Assembly (NCBI RefSeq): GCF_037024155.1
Contig: NZ_JAYKTS010000010.1
Location: 1-64,000, forward strand
Reading direction: 5' to 3'
DNA from: Bacillus sp. 2205SS5-2
GTDB taxonomy: Bacteria > Bacillota > Bacilli > Bacillales > Bacillaceae_K
Length of the DNA stretch: 64,000 bases
This document shows, one piece after another, positions 45,524 through 52,747 of the stretch (its first letter is position 1; every line of letters begins with the position of its first letter). Below the pieces are notes generated by a model, which saw only the letters and a list, made by a program, of their open reading frames with translations, had not been told where the DNA came from and made no database searches. The translations under genes and the position numbers were made by a program.

Positions 45524-45652
45524 ATGGATTTGAAATCAATAAAAACAAGAAAAATCCCACATGGAACCTCTTCAAAAACACCTCTTAGTTATTCTTTTTT
45601 TCCAATAGCATCAGCAATTACACTTTACACAATTGTTCATTTTTGGCTATAA
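45524..45652 (+). CDS. Possible 42-aa peptide with C-terminal membrane segment
   Basis: ATG at 45524 opens 42 codons: a basic N-terminus (KSIKTRKIPHG) and a hydrophobic end (FFPIASAITLYTIVHFW). The ribosome binding site (GAG 3 bases before the ATG) is weak. TATAAT near 45464 could be a -10. The call is tentative; the rest of 45358-45714 shows nothing else. Confidence 0.3.
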   Translation: MDLKSIKTRKIPHGTSSKTPLSYSFFPIASAITLYTIVHFWL

Positions 45653-45714
45653 ATATTAGTCAAAAAGACCTTTCATTCTTATAATCAGAAATAGAGAGAA
45701 AGAAAGGTGATTTT

Positions 45715-46816
45715 TTGAACGTACTTAGTGATTTATTTGTAAATATAACGATTATCGTGACTCTCCTATTTGGTTATTCTCAAATATTAAAAAATAATCT
45801 TCTTACAATGAATTCTTCGATTCAGAAAAAGATGCTACGAGGCTTGGCTAGTGGCGGACTAGGGATAATGCTTATGATCTATAGTATTCAGGTGACGGAA
45901 GAAACTATTGTGGATTTACGACATATAGCCGTATTATTGCCCACGCTATACGGTGGTTGGATACCTGGTCTAGTGGCAACCATCGTGATCATTGCTGGTC
46001 GTTTTATTCTCTTTGGAATTACTACATCTGCAATTGGTGCTCTTTTTTTAATGGTTTTGGTCTATGTGGGCATTTTACTTTTAAACCTTTTTCAATTCCG
46101 TCTTTATATTAAAATATTTTCTTTTCTTTTGTATGCAAACGTCGTGTTTTCAGTAATATTGAGTGCGATTCTTAAAGATTGGAGTTTGACAAGTAACATT
46201 TTACCTGCGTATTGGGTCACTTCATTTGTCTCTGGTTTTGTTGTTGTTTATGTGTTTGAATATATTAAAACGTCTCAAGAGACATTAAGAAAATATGAAG
46301 CTCAATCATCCACCGATTTTCTTACAGGGTTAGGAAATGTCCGTTATTTTGATTCAGTTTTTAATCAACTGACCGTCGAACGTAAAGAGAAAAAAGAAGA
46401 TCTTTCATTTATGTTGCTAGATATTGATTATTTCAAAAAAATCAATGATACGTACGGGCATAATGAGGGAGATGACGTCTTAAAACAGCTAGGGGCACTT
46501 TTATTAAAAAAATCGAGAATGAAAGACGTTGTCTCCCGCAATGGAGGGGAAGAATTTAGCATATTAATGCCAGATACTAATCTATGTGACGGATTAAAAC
46601 TGGCCGAACTTGTGCGAAGATTATGCATTCACCTTAACCTCAGGAGAGAAGTTATTTCTGACTATATCAATTGGTGTTTCTCACTTTCCTTCGATGACGG
46701 TGCATCCTAAAACGTTAATTGAATTAGGAGACAAAGCCCTTTATCATTCTAAACATAATGGCCGGAACATAGTGTCTAAATATGATTCGGCTCTCGAAAC
46801 AGTATTAGTAAATTGA
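45715..46816 (+). pseudogene. Frameshifted membrane diguanylate cyclase (5TM-LytS type, DgcK-like)
   Basis: A TTG behind AAAGGTGAT starts a protein with five or six membrane helices (GGWIPGLVATIVIIAG is the 5TM-LytS signature). A GGDEF domain follows with STDFLTGLGNVR, DIDYFKKINDTYGH and the active site RNGGEEF. After residue ~300 the frame is lost near 46605 and the last 65 codons (CEDYAFTLTSG, SIGVSHFPS, ALYHSKHNGRN) continue in the +1 frame to 46816. One extra base explains it. Without the last strands the cyclase is probably inactive. Confidence 0.85.
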
Positions 46817-46841
46817 CAAAAAAGCATCTTGCGATTATGAT
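46813..46841 (+). promoter_or_regulatory. Promoter of the leader peptide/MutS2-like unit
   Basis: TTGACA (46813-46818), a 17-base spacer and TATGAT (46836-46841) make a near-consensus sigma-A promoter. It overlaps the end of the cyclase pseudogene. Transcription should start near 46848, 28 bases before the leader ATG. Confidence 0.85.
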
Positions 46842-46875
46842 GGAAAGGAATTTATAACGTAAGGGAGTTTGTTCT

Positions 46876-46899
46876 ATGTTAGGTGTCGTTCTTAACTAA
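46876..46899 (+). CDS. Seven-residue leader peptide MLGVVLN
   Basis: ATG at 46876 lies 8 bases after GGGAG (46863-46867) and opens MLGVVLN followed by TAA. The last four codons, including the stop, form the 5' arm of an 11-bp long-range stem (46888-46898 with 46965-46975). Translation of this peptide would therefore control leader RNA folding. Such tiny leaders precede Erm, ABC-F and HflX-type resistance genes. No protein function is expected. Confidence 0.7.
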   Translation: MLGVVLN

Positions 46900-47012
46900 T
46901 CCGTAATTTCATACGGTCATTTCTGCTTAGAAAACAAGGTGTTTTTGCCTATGGTTTGAAATGATAGTTAAGAACAATGGTCATCACATAGCTCTGAACG
47001 GATTTTCTGTTT

Positions 47013-47040
47013 AGCTGTGTCTTCCAGACATAGCTTTTTT
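47013..47040 (+). terminator. Attenuator terminator T1
   Basis: AGCTGTGTC and GACATAGCT form a 9-bp stem (one G-U) with loop TTCCA, followed by TTTTT. The 5' arm can be captured by an upstream copy of the 3' arm, which would act as antiterminator. Confidence 0.85.
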
Positions 47041-47077
47041 CATACAGATTTTTTGGTTACTTTCGTTCAATCTTTTG

Positions 47078-47115
47078 AAAAGACCGCAATAGACATTGTT
47101 CTTTGCGGTCTTTTT
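47078..47115 (+). terminator. Terminator T2 just before the MutS2-like gene
   Basis: AAAAGACCGCAA and TTGCGGTCTTTTT pair perfectly around a 13-base loop. It lies 26 bases upstream of the start codon and downstream of the leader promoter, so it must be read through for expression. Confidence 0.9.
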
Positions 47116-47140
47116 GTATCTAAATTTAGGAGGAAAAAAA

Positions 47141-49069
47141 TTGAAAACAGAAATGCTTAAAGTTCTAGAATTTGAAAAAATTAAAGAAGATATCAGTTCT
47201 TATGCGTTAACATCAGAAGGAAAGAATAGAATTCATTCGTTAAAGCCTTCATCTCACAAAAAGAAAATCGAGGCTTGGATAAATGAAGTTGGCGAAGCTG
47301 AAGCGGTAATTGGTATCAGTTCATCCGTGCCTATTCATGGATTAGACGGGATGGGTGCTCTCTTTGGAGGATTAAATAAGGGAGTACCTCTTCGAATCGA
47401 TGCATTTGTGAAACTTAGTGGATTTTTGGATCACTCCAGTAAGCTAAAACGATTCATGAAAGACAAAGAATATATTGCTCCGGTGATATCAAGCTATGTA
47501 TATTCAATAGAAGAATTGCCGCATCTTCAAGATGAAATTCAACGCTGTCTTCGTCATGGTCAAGTGGATGATTACGCGAGCAAGCCTTTGTTGAAAATCC
47601 GAAAAGAGTTAACCATTGAAAAAGAGCGATTGAATGAGAAAGTGCAAAATCTTGTAAATTCCAAAAAATATACTCCCTACTTACAAGAGAAGATGGTGAG
47701 TCAACGCAATGGAAAATACGTTATCCCAGTAAAAAAAGAATACAAAAAGAAAATCGAGGGATCTGTCATCGACCTATCTGCAAGTGGATCGACCTTATAT
47801 ATTGAACCGTATGAGATTGCAGTTCAACAAGCAAAGATGGAGGAACTCAGCCTTCGCGAACAATCGGAAGTTGAAAATATTTTATATTACTTGACTGGGT
47901 TAGTGGAAGACAATGAGCAAATTCTTGCCGTTGCCACTGAAACGATGATCACCTATGATGTTATATTTGCCAAAGCAAAGTACAGTCAAAAAATAGGTGG
48001 ACGTAAAGTAGCTTTAAATGAATCACAAGTTATCCGTCTCAATAATGCAAAACATCCATTACTAGGGGAAGATGCTGTTCCTTTGAACGTAACGCTAGGG
48101 AATGGCACCCATGCATTGGTCATCACCGGTCCTAATACAGGTGGGAAAACAGTCACGATTAAAACAATTGGTTTGTTAACCATAATGATTCAATCCGGTA
48201 TTTTAGTTCCTGTGGGTGAAAATAGCGAATTGAGTATTTTTCAAAACATTTATGTAGATATAGGTGATGGTCAGAGTATAGAACAAAATTTGAGTACTTT
48301 TTCTTCGCGCATAACCAATATTATCGATATTTTAGCCCAAACGAATGATCGCTCGCTCGTGCTCATTGACGAACTTGGATCAGGTACGGACCCGAGTGAG
48401 GGGATGGGCTTGGCCATTGCGATTCTAGATGAATTATATGAAAAAGGAGCCACCCTTTTTGCCACCACTCATTTTAATGAAATGAAAGAATTTGCCAACA
48501 CACGAGAAGGCTTTATTAACGGATCAATGGAGTTTGACTTAGAAACACTACAACCTACTTACCGCTTATTGATTGGCGAAGGGGGAGACAGTCAAGCCTT
48601 TGAAATCGCACTTAAACTCGGCATGCATCAGAAAATAATTGAAAAGGCTCATAGGCTTACGTATAAATTTGAGAAAACATTTGAAACAAATGACAGCCTA
48701 ATTGAACGTCAGCGCAAAGAAAAGCAACTTGCATCGAACCGATATCTGCGAAGAGAGAAGAAAGAAAAACAGCAGGTCAAGGATGTGAGAAAATTTGAAA
48801 AAGGAGATAATGTCCGTATTCCAAGTGAAGATGAATTGGGTATCGTTTACGAAGGTCCTTCAGAGAAAGGACACTATATTGTTCAAGTAAAAGGAGAAAA
48901 GCGAGAGTACAACCATAAGCGCCTAACTTTATACATTTCAGCTCAAGAGTTGTATCCAGATGATTACGATTTTGATATCCTCTTTTCATCGGTAGAAGAA
49001 CGCAAAAAAAGTCACCTTATGAGTAAAAGGCATATAGAGGGGCTGGAAATATTGAAAGAAGATGAGTAA
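47141..49069 (+). CDS. MutS2-like ATPase lacking the Smr domain
   Basis: The 642-aa protein starts with TTG 7 bases after AGGAGG. The N-terminal half has the MutS2 lever and clamp-type helices (LEFEKIKEDISSYALTSEG, then SQRNGKYVIPVKKEYK and GSTLYIEP). The MutS ATPase follows with Walker A TGPNTGGKTVT near 335, Walker B VLIDELGSGTDPSEG and HFNEMKEF. A KOW-like segment (FEKGDNVRIPSEDELGIVYEG) is near 565. It is about 140 residues shorter than MutS2 and has no C-terminal Smr nuclease. MutS2 of B. subtilis acts on collided ribosomes. The attenuator upstream suggests this paralogue is induced by translation stress. Confidence 0.85.
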   Translation: MKTEMLKVLEFEKIKEDISSYALTSEGKNRIHSLKPSSHKKKIEAWINEVGEAEAVIGISSSVPIHGLDGMGALFGGLNKGVPLRIDAFVKLSGFLDHSSKLKRFMKDKEYIAPVISSYVYSIEELPHLQDEIQRCLRHGQVDDYASKPLLKIRKELTIEKERLNEKVQNLVNSKKYTPYLQEKMVSQRNGKYVIPVKKEYKKKIEGSVIDLSASGSTLYIEPYEIAVQQAKMEELSLREQSEVENILYYLTGLVEDNEQILAVATETMITYDVIFAKAKYSQKIGGRKVALNESQVIRLNNAKHPLLGEDAVPLNVTLGNGTHALVITGPNTGGKTVTIKTIGLLTIMIQSGILVPVGENSELSIFQNIYVDIGDGQSIEQNLSTFSSRITNIIDILAQTNDRSLVLIDELGSGTDPSEGMGLAIAILDELYEKGATLFATTHFNEMKEFANTREGFINGSMEFDLETLQPTYRLLIGEGGDSQAFEIALKLGMHQKIIEKAHRLTYKFEKTFETNDSLIERQRKEKQLASNRYLRREKKEKQQVKDVRKFEKGDNVRIPSEDELGIVYEGPSEKGHYIVQVKGEKREYNHKRLTLYISAQELYPDDYDFDILFSSVEERKKSHLMSKRHIEGLEILKEDE

Positions 49070-49112
49070 GGGGGTTCGGACAGTAAACTTCTGGCAAATG
49101 ATTAATATCGTC

Positions 49113-49149
49113 AATGAAAGAGACTTCCAAGTGGAGGTCTCTTTCATTT
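49113..49149 (+). terminator. Intrinsic terminator of the MutS2-like gene
   Basis: AATGAAAGAGACTTCCA and its near-perfect complement enclose a three-base loop; T's are at the 3' edge. Confidence 0.9.
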
Positions 49150-49708
49150 AGAGTGATGTAAACATGATCATTCATTATGTTTTGTGAAAATTATCATCTA
49201 GAAATAATGAATGGATTGTATATTATTGGACCATTTTCTGGGATGGAGCCATCGGGAGTTGCGCAGCATAATGATAAATTTTGGTCGATGAGTGTTGCGC
49301 ATTGTAACCTAACAATATGGGTCGAGATACAATATTTAGAGGCGGATAGTCTCCGTATTCCCTATCATGTCGCGAATAAATACAGCTTTTGAATTAACCA
49401 AGGATGCCTCTACCTTACTTGGGGATAGCAGAAAGAAGCAGAGGTAATTCATCATTTATAACTTTTTTAGGGTACATCCCTCAGCCACTAGTACTTTCTT
49501 AAAAAGCAAATTTTTTAAGGATTTCTACTTTGTCATGGCTGAATTGGTGAGGGGAATCGAAAAATAAACAGAAAATCTACACAGATTTCTTCTTCCATGG
49601 ATGAAGGGAAATGGGTAGGGGCTAGCGAAACTTAACAAGTAGAAAGAAAAAATATTCCATAAAGGATATATGCAAGAAAGCAATCTATTATGAGAGTTAA
49701 ATTTGCAA
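49150..49708. other. Intergenic stretch with possible decayed coding sequence
   Basis: Between 49180 and 49440 plus-strand fragments read protein-like in two frames (MNGLYIIGPFSGMEPSG, then ELTKDASTLLGDSRKK) with a break between them. No ribosome binding site fits. I do not recognise a parent gene. Confidence 0.3.
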
Positions 49709-49859
49709 GACTAATTTTGTATAGTTTGTAGCTAGTAATACTGAAAATAGCTAGGTTTAGGCATTCTGTTTGAGATTACACCTGAAATGATACCCGAAAC
49801 AAAGCTAAATCATAGATAATAAACTGATACGAAACGTAACAAACTTTGCGAAAACAGCC
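49709..49859 (+). repeat. Inverted-repeat element, copy G
   Basis: The copy runs from GACTAATTTTGTATAGTTTG to ACTTTGCGAAAACAGCC (151 bp). The left end is diverged, the right end is nearly canonical, and the interior keeps TGATACCCGAAACAAAGC. No target duplication is visible. It lies 84 bases upstream of the sigma-54 activator gene. Confidence 0.7.
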
Positions 49860-49943
49860 TTTTTACCAGCATGCACTGTGAGAATAAATGAATAAAAATT
49901 TGACGACAAAAAGAAGGATAGGATGATATGAAAGGGGAAACAG

Positions 49944-51989
49944 ATGATACTTCGAGAAATAATGACCCGTATTTCCATAGCATTAACCAAAGAGGACACA
50001 CTAGAAAAAGCAGTGAAAATTATGAAACAATTAAAATTTAATGTGATACCCGTGATTAACCATGAGGGAAGACTTTGTGGAGTTTTTACGCGGACTTCTA
50101 TGCATGAAATGATTCTGTCTCATCTGGGGGCGAAAGATTGCATTGGTCCCTACGTCATAAATAAGGCGGTGGCAATTGAGGAAAACACTCCTTATCATCA
50201 AGTGGAGGCATATGTGAGAAGCAGCTCAGTAGGGACGGGTGTTGTGGTAGATGATCGACATCGTCCGATTGGCCTATTCACTAAAACGGATATGATCAGT
50301 GCTTTGTTTCAACGAACTCAATCTTTCTCTTATCAACTACAACAGATTCTTCAATCTTCTCAATTAGGGGCAATTATGACAGATGAACAATACACCATTC
50401 TTTTTAATAATGAAAAAGCAGGACAGTTACTGAATCAGCAAACTCTTGAAGGAAGAAAACTTTATGAGTTTTTCCCTTCATTAAATGAAGGAAAGATCAA
50501 ACGATTAAAAGTACAAGATCATTTCGTTTTGTTCCGGATGTCCTCTTTTGAAAGAGGGTTGAATCAAAAGGGTTATATCTCCTTCCTTCAAGACGTTTCA
50601 GATGCAGAAGAGATGGCGTCGGAATTAAAAGTCGTTCAACAGATGAAAAATGTGTTAGAAACAGCGATGGAACATGCCTATGATGGGATTGTCATGGTGA
50701 ACAAAGTGGGGGAAATTCAATTAATCAGCCCGCCGATGTGCGAGTTATTTTCGATTGAACGGAAATCGGTTTTAGGTAAGTCAATTTCATCGGTGTTGCC
50801 ACAACTAAATATCACCTCGGTTATTCAAACTCATCACGCTGAAGTCAGCGACGTCTTAGAAATTCAAGGAATCAAGTACATCGTTAACCGACTTCCCATT
50901 ATTGAAGATGGGGAAGTCATAGGTGCGATAGGGAAAGTCACTTATCGTCAATTAGATGAAGTGAAAAAAGTGCTTAAAAAGCTAGAACAAATGGAAAACC
51001 AAGTCCAATATTATAAAAATCAATTAAAGCAAAAAGATTCATCTCAATATCAATGGGAACATATTAGAACAAGAGATGAAGAAATGGAAAAATTGATTCG
51101 AACAGCCATTAAAGCGGCGCGAGGACTTTCGACCATTTTGATTCGTGGAGAAAGCGGAACTGGAAAAGAGCTGTTCGCTCATTCTATTCATGCTTCTAGC
51201 GGACGGCAAAGCAAACCATTTGTGACCGTGAACTGCGCTGCGATTCCAGAGCAATTATTAGAGTCCGAGTTTTTTGGATACGAAGAAGGTGCCTTTACAG
51301 GAGCGGCACAAAAAGGAAAAATTGGAAAATTTGATTTAGCTAACGGAGGGACACTATTTCTAGATGAAATCGGGGATATGTCACTAACCCTTCAAGCGAA
51401 AATGCTAAGGGTTCTTCAAGAAAAGGAGTTCTATCGTGTTGGGGGTACCAAACGAGTTAAGGTAGATGTTCGGATTATAGGGGCGACCAATCAACCGCTT
51501 GAGAGGCTAGTTGAGGAAGGGGATTTTCGGGAAGATTTATACTACCGCCTCAACGTGATATCTTTACATATTCCTCCGCTTCGGAATCGCTCAACAGATG
51601 TGGAGCTGTTAGTACATCATTTTATGGAGCATTTTAATTCGATTCTAGGAACAAGTGTGGTGGGAATAAATAAGGATGCTCTTCAGTATTTGAGATCCTA
51701 TCACTGGCCAGGAAATGTTCGAGAGCTGAGCAACGTGATAGAGCGGGCTATGACATTTGCTGAGCATGGACAGATTCAGAAAGAAGATTTACCCGATAAT
51801 TTAATTATGCATGTTCAAGCTAGCAAACCATCACCCTCAAATCAAACGATGAGGGAGCTTCAATGGGATGCAATTGAAGACGCCATAACAGTCAGTAAGG
51901 GAAATAAATCAAAAGCAGCTGAACTATTAGGTATTAGTCGATCGTCTTTGTATGAAAAATTAAAGAAGTTATCCACCCCCTCTCGATAA
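49944..51989 (+). CDS. Sigma-54-dependent transcriptional activator (CBS-CBS-PAS-PAS-AAA+-Fis)
   Basis: The 681-aa activator has two N-terminal CBS domains (about 5-125), two PAS-like domains (about 135-215 and 240-330) and a coiled linker. The AAA+ domain (about 370-600) has Walker A GESGTGKE, the sigma-54-contacting GAFTGA and Walker B LFLDEIGDM. A C-terminal Fis-type helix-turn-helix is at about 640-675 (NKSKAAELLGISRSSLYEKL, split as KAAELLGISRSSLYEKL). There is no receiver domain, so a small ligand, perhaps an adenine nucleotide or acyl-CoA, is the likely signal. It lies directly upstream of an operon with a -24/-12 promoter. Confidence 0.93.
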   Translation: MILREIMTRISIALTKEDTLEKAVKIMKQLKFNVIPVINHEGRLCGVFTRTSMHEMILSHLGAKDCIGPYVINKAVAIEENTPYHQVEAYVRSSSVGTGVVVDDRHRPIGLFTKTDMISALFQRTQSFSYQLQQILQSSQLGAIMTDEQYTILFNNEKAGQLLNQQTLEGRKLYEFFPSLNEGKIKRLKVQDHFVLFRMSSFERGLNQKGYISFLQDVSDAEEMASELKVVQQMKNVLETAMEHAYDGIVMVNKVGEIQLISPPMCELFSIERKSVLGKSISSVLPQLNITSVIQTHHAEVSDVLEIQGIKYIVNRLPIIEDGEVIGAIGKVTYRQLDEVKKVLKKLEQMENQVQYYKNQLKQKDSSQYQWEHIRTRDEEMEKLIRTAIKAARGLSTILIRGESGTGKELFAHSIHASSGRQSKPFVTVNCAAIPEQLLESEFFGYEEGAFTGAAQKGKIGKFDLANGGTLFLDEIGDMSLTLQAKMLRVLQEKEFYRVGGTKRVKVDVRIIGATNQPLERLVEEGDFREDLYYRLNVISLHIPPLRNRSTDVELLVHHFMEHFNSILGTSVVGINKDALQYLRSYHWPGNVRELSNVIERAMTFAEHGQIQKEDLPDNLIMHVQASKPSPSNQTMRELQWDAIEDAITVSKGNKSKAAELLGISRSSLYEKLKKLSTPSR

Positions 51990-51990
51990 G

Positions 51991-52037
51991 TGTCCAGATT
52001 TTGGACACTTTTTTTATTTTTGTCCAGAAACTGAACA
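51991..52037 (+). promoter_or_regulatory. Tandem activator binding sites (UAS) for the sigma-54 operon
   Basis: TGTCCAGATTTTGGACA (51991-52007) and TGTCCAGAAACTGAACA (52021-52037) are two 17-bp inverted repeats with the same half-sites, 30 bp apart (about three helical turns). They lie 211-257 bp before the -24 element, a normal enhancer distance. The first, followed by T's, may also terminate the activator gene. Confidence 0.78.
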
Positions 52038-52247
52038 AAACAGAAGATGGCTGGATTCCTATTTTAGATTAATAACTTACTTTTCTGAATTTTTTAACAG
52101 AAAAAAATATAGGTAAGAAATGGTTTTGTCTTGTCTAGTTTCATGCGTAATTGACTCTATATCATAAGTCAATCCTTGTCATTAGGCAAAGGGGACTCAT
52201 GTCAGTCTTCATTTTATGCTGGGATGGGGTTGTGCTCTATTCTTTGT

Positions 52248-52264
52248 TGGCACACTTCTTGCAT
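52248..52264 (+). promoter_or_regulatory. Sigma-54 (-24/-12) promoter of the acyl-CoA operon
   Basis: TGGCAC-ACTTC-TTGCAT has the invariant GG and GC exactly ten bases apart and matches the SigL consensus completely. It lies 37 bases upstream of the first gene. The rest of 52038-52247 shows no gene. Confidence 0.92.
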
Positions 52265-52300
52265 GTATAGGAGTGAAGGTTAATTGATAGGAGGGGGAAA

Positions 52301-52747
52301 TTGATATTTTCACAGTTTTTTGAAGGACAACGCTTTCAAACAGAACCGTCTCTAATCACAAAGGAAGAAATACTCCATTTTGCTTCTCAGTTTGATCCTC
52401 AGTATTTTCATCTAAATGAGGTAGAGGCTGCACATGGACCTTTTAAAGGAATTATTGCTTCGGGGTTTCATACGATGTCAATCATTTGGGCGAAGTTTAT
52501 CAAGATGAATATTCTTGGGACCGATTGTCTGGGAGGAACCGGGGCTGAACTCATTCAATGGAAAAAACCGGTTCGACCAAATGATGTAATTGCCGGAGTT
52601 ATCACAGTGAAATCAAAAAACCCCCTATCTAGAAATAAAGGTTTACTCTCTTTGCAAATGACGATTGAAAACGCGGAGAACCAAGAAGTCTGTTCTGCCC
52701 TTGTAAAAGTTTTAGTGAGAGATATTCAATTAAAGGAGGAAGAATGA
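52301..52747 (+). CDS. MaoC-like enoyl-CoA hydratase/dehydratase
   Basis: The 148-aa hot-dog protein starts with TTG behind GGAGGGGG. It has the hydratase-2 pattern: QFDPQYFHLNE, then GIIASGFHT, with likely catalytic Asp and His. It would hydrate an enoyl-CoA or dehydrate a 3-hydroxyacyl-CoA. It is the first gene after the sigma-54 promoter and overlaps the next start by 4 bases (ATGATGA). Confidence 0.88.
   Translation: MIFSQFFEGQRFQTEPSLITKEEILHFASQFDPQYFHLNEVEAAHGPFKGIIASGFHTMSIIWAKFIKMNILGTDCLGGTGAELIQWKKPVRPNDVIAGVITVKSKNPLSRNKGLLSLQMTIENAENQEVCSALVKVLVRDIQLKEEE

Larger units (their letters stand above)
46848..47040 (+). ncRNA. Structured attenuator RNA upstream of the MutS2-like gene
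   Basis: P1: GTTCTTAACTA (46888-46898) with TAGTTAAGAAC (46965-46975). P2: CCGTA/TACGG (46901-46916). P3: TCATTTC (46917-46923) with GAAATGA (46958-46964), extended by AAAC/GTTT and AGG/CCT. Together these make a three-way junction. Alternatives compete. ACATAGCT (46986-46993) is identical to the 3' arm of the terminator at 47013 and can pair with its 5' arm instead. ACGGATT (46998-47004) can pair with AATCCGT (46898-46904) instead of P1/P2. It matches no riboswitch class I know. Confidence 0.72.

Noticed and set aside
45511-45588. Alternative 25-codon frame starting at ATG 45511
   Set aside because: It is short, rich in Lys and Asn, and has no ribosome binding site; the overlapping 42-codon frame has a more plausible membrane end.
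46600-46620. Programmed frameshift in the diguanylate cyclase gene
   Set aside because: No slippery heptamer or downstream pseudoknot is evident, so a simple indel is more likely.
46848-47040. T-box or metabolite riboswitch in front of the MutS2-like gene
   Set aside because: The T-box antiterminator sequence is absent, and none of the riboswitch cores I know fits. The short peptide and competing stems fit translational attenuation better.
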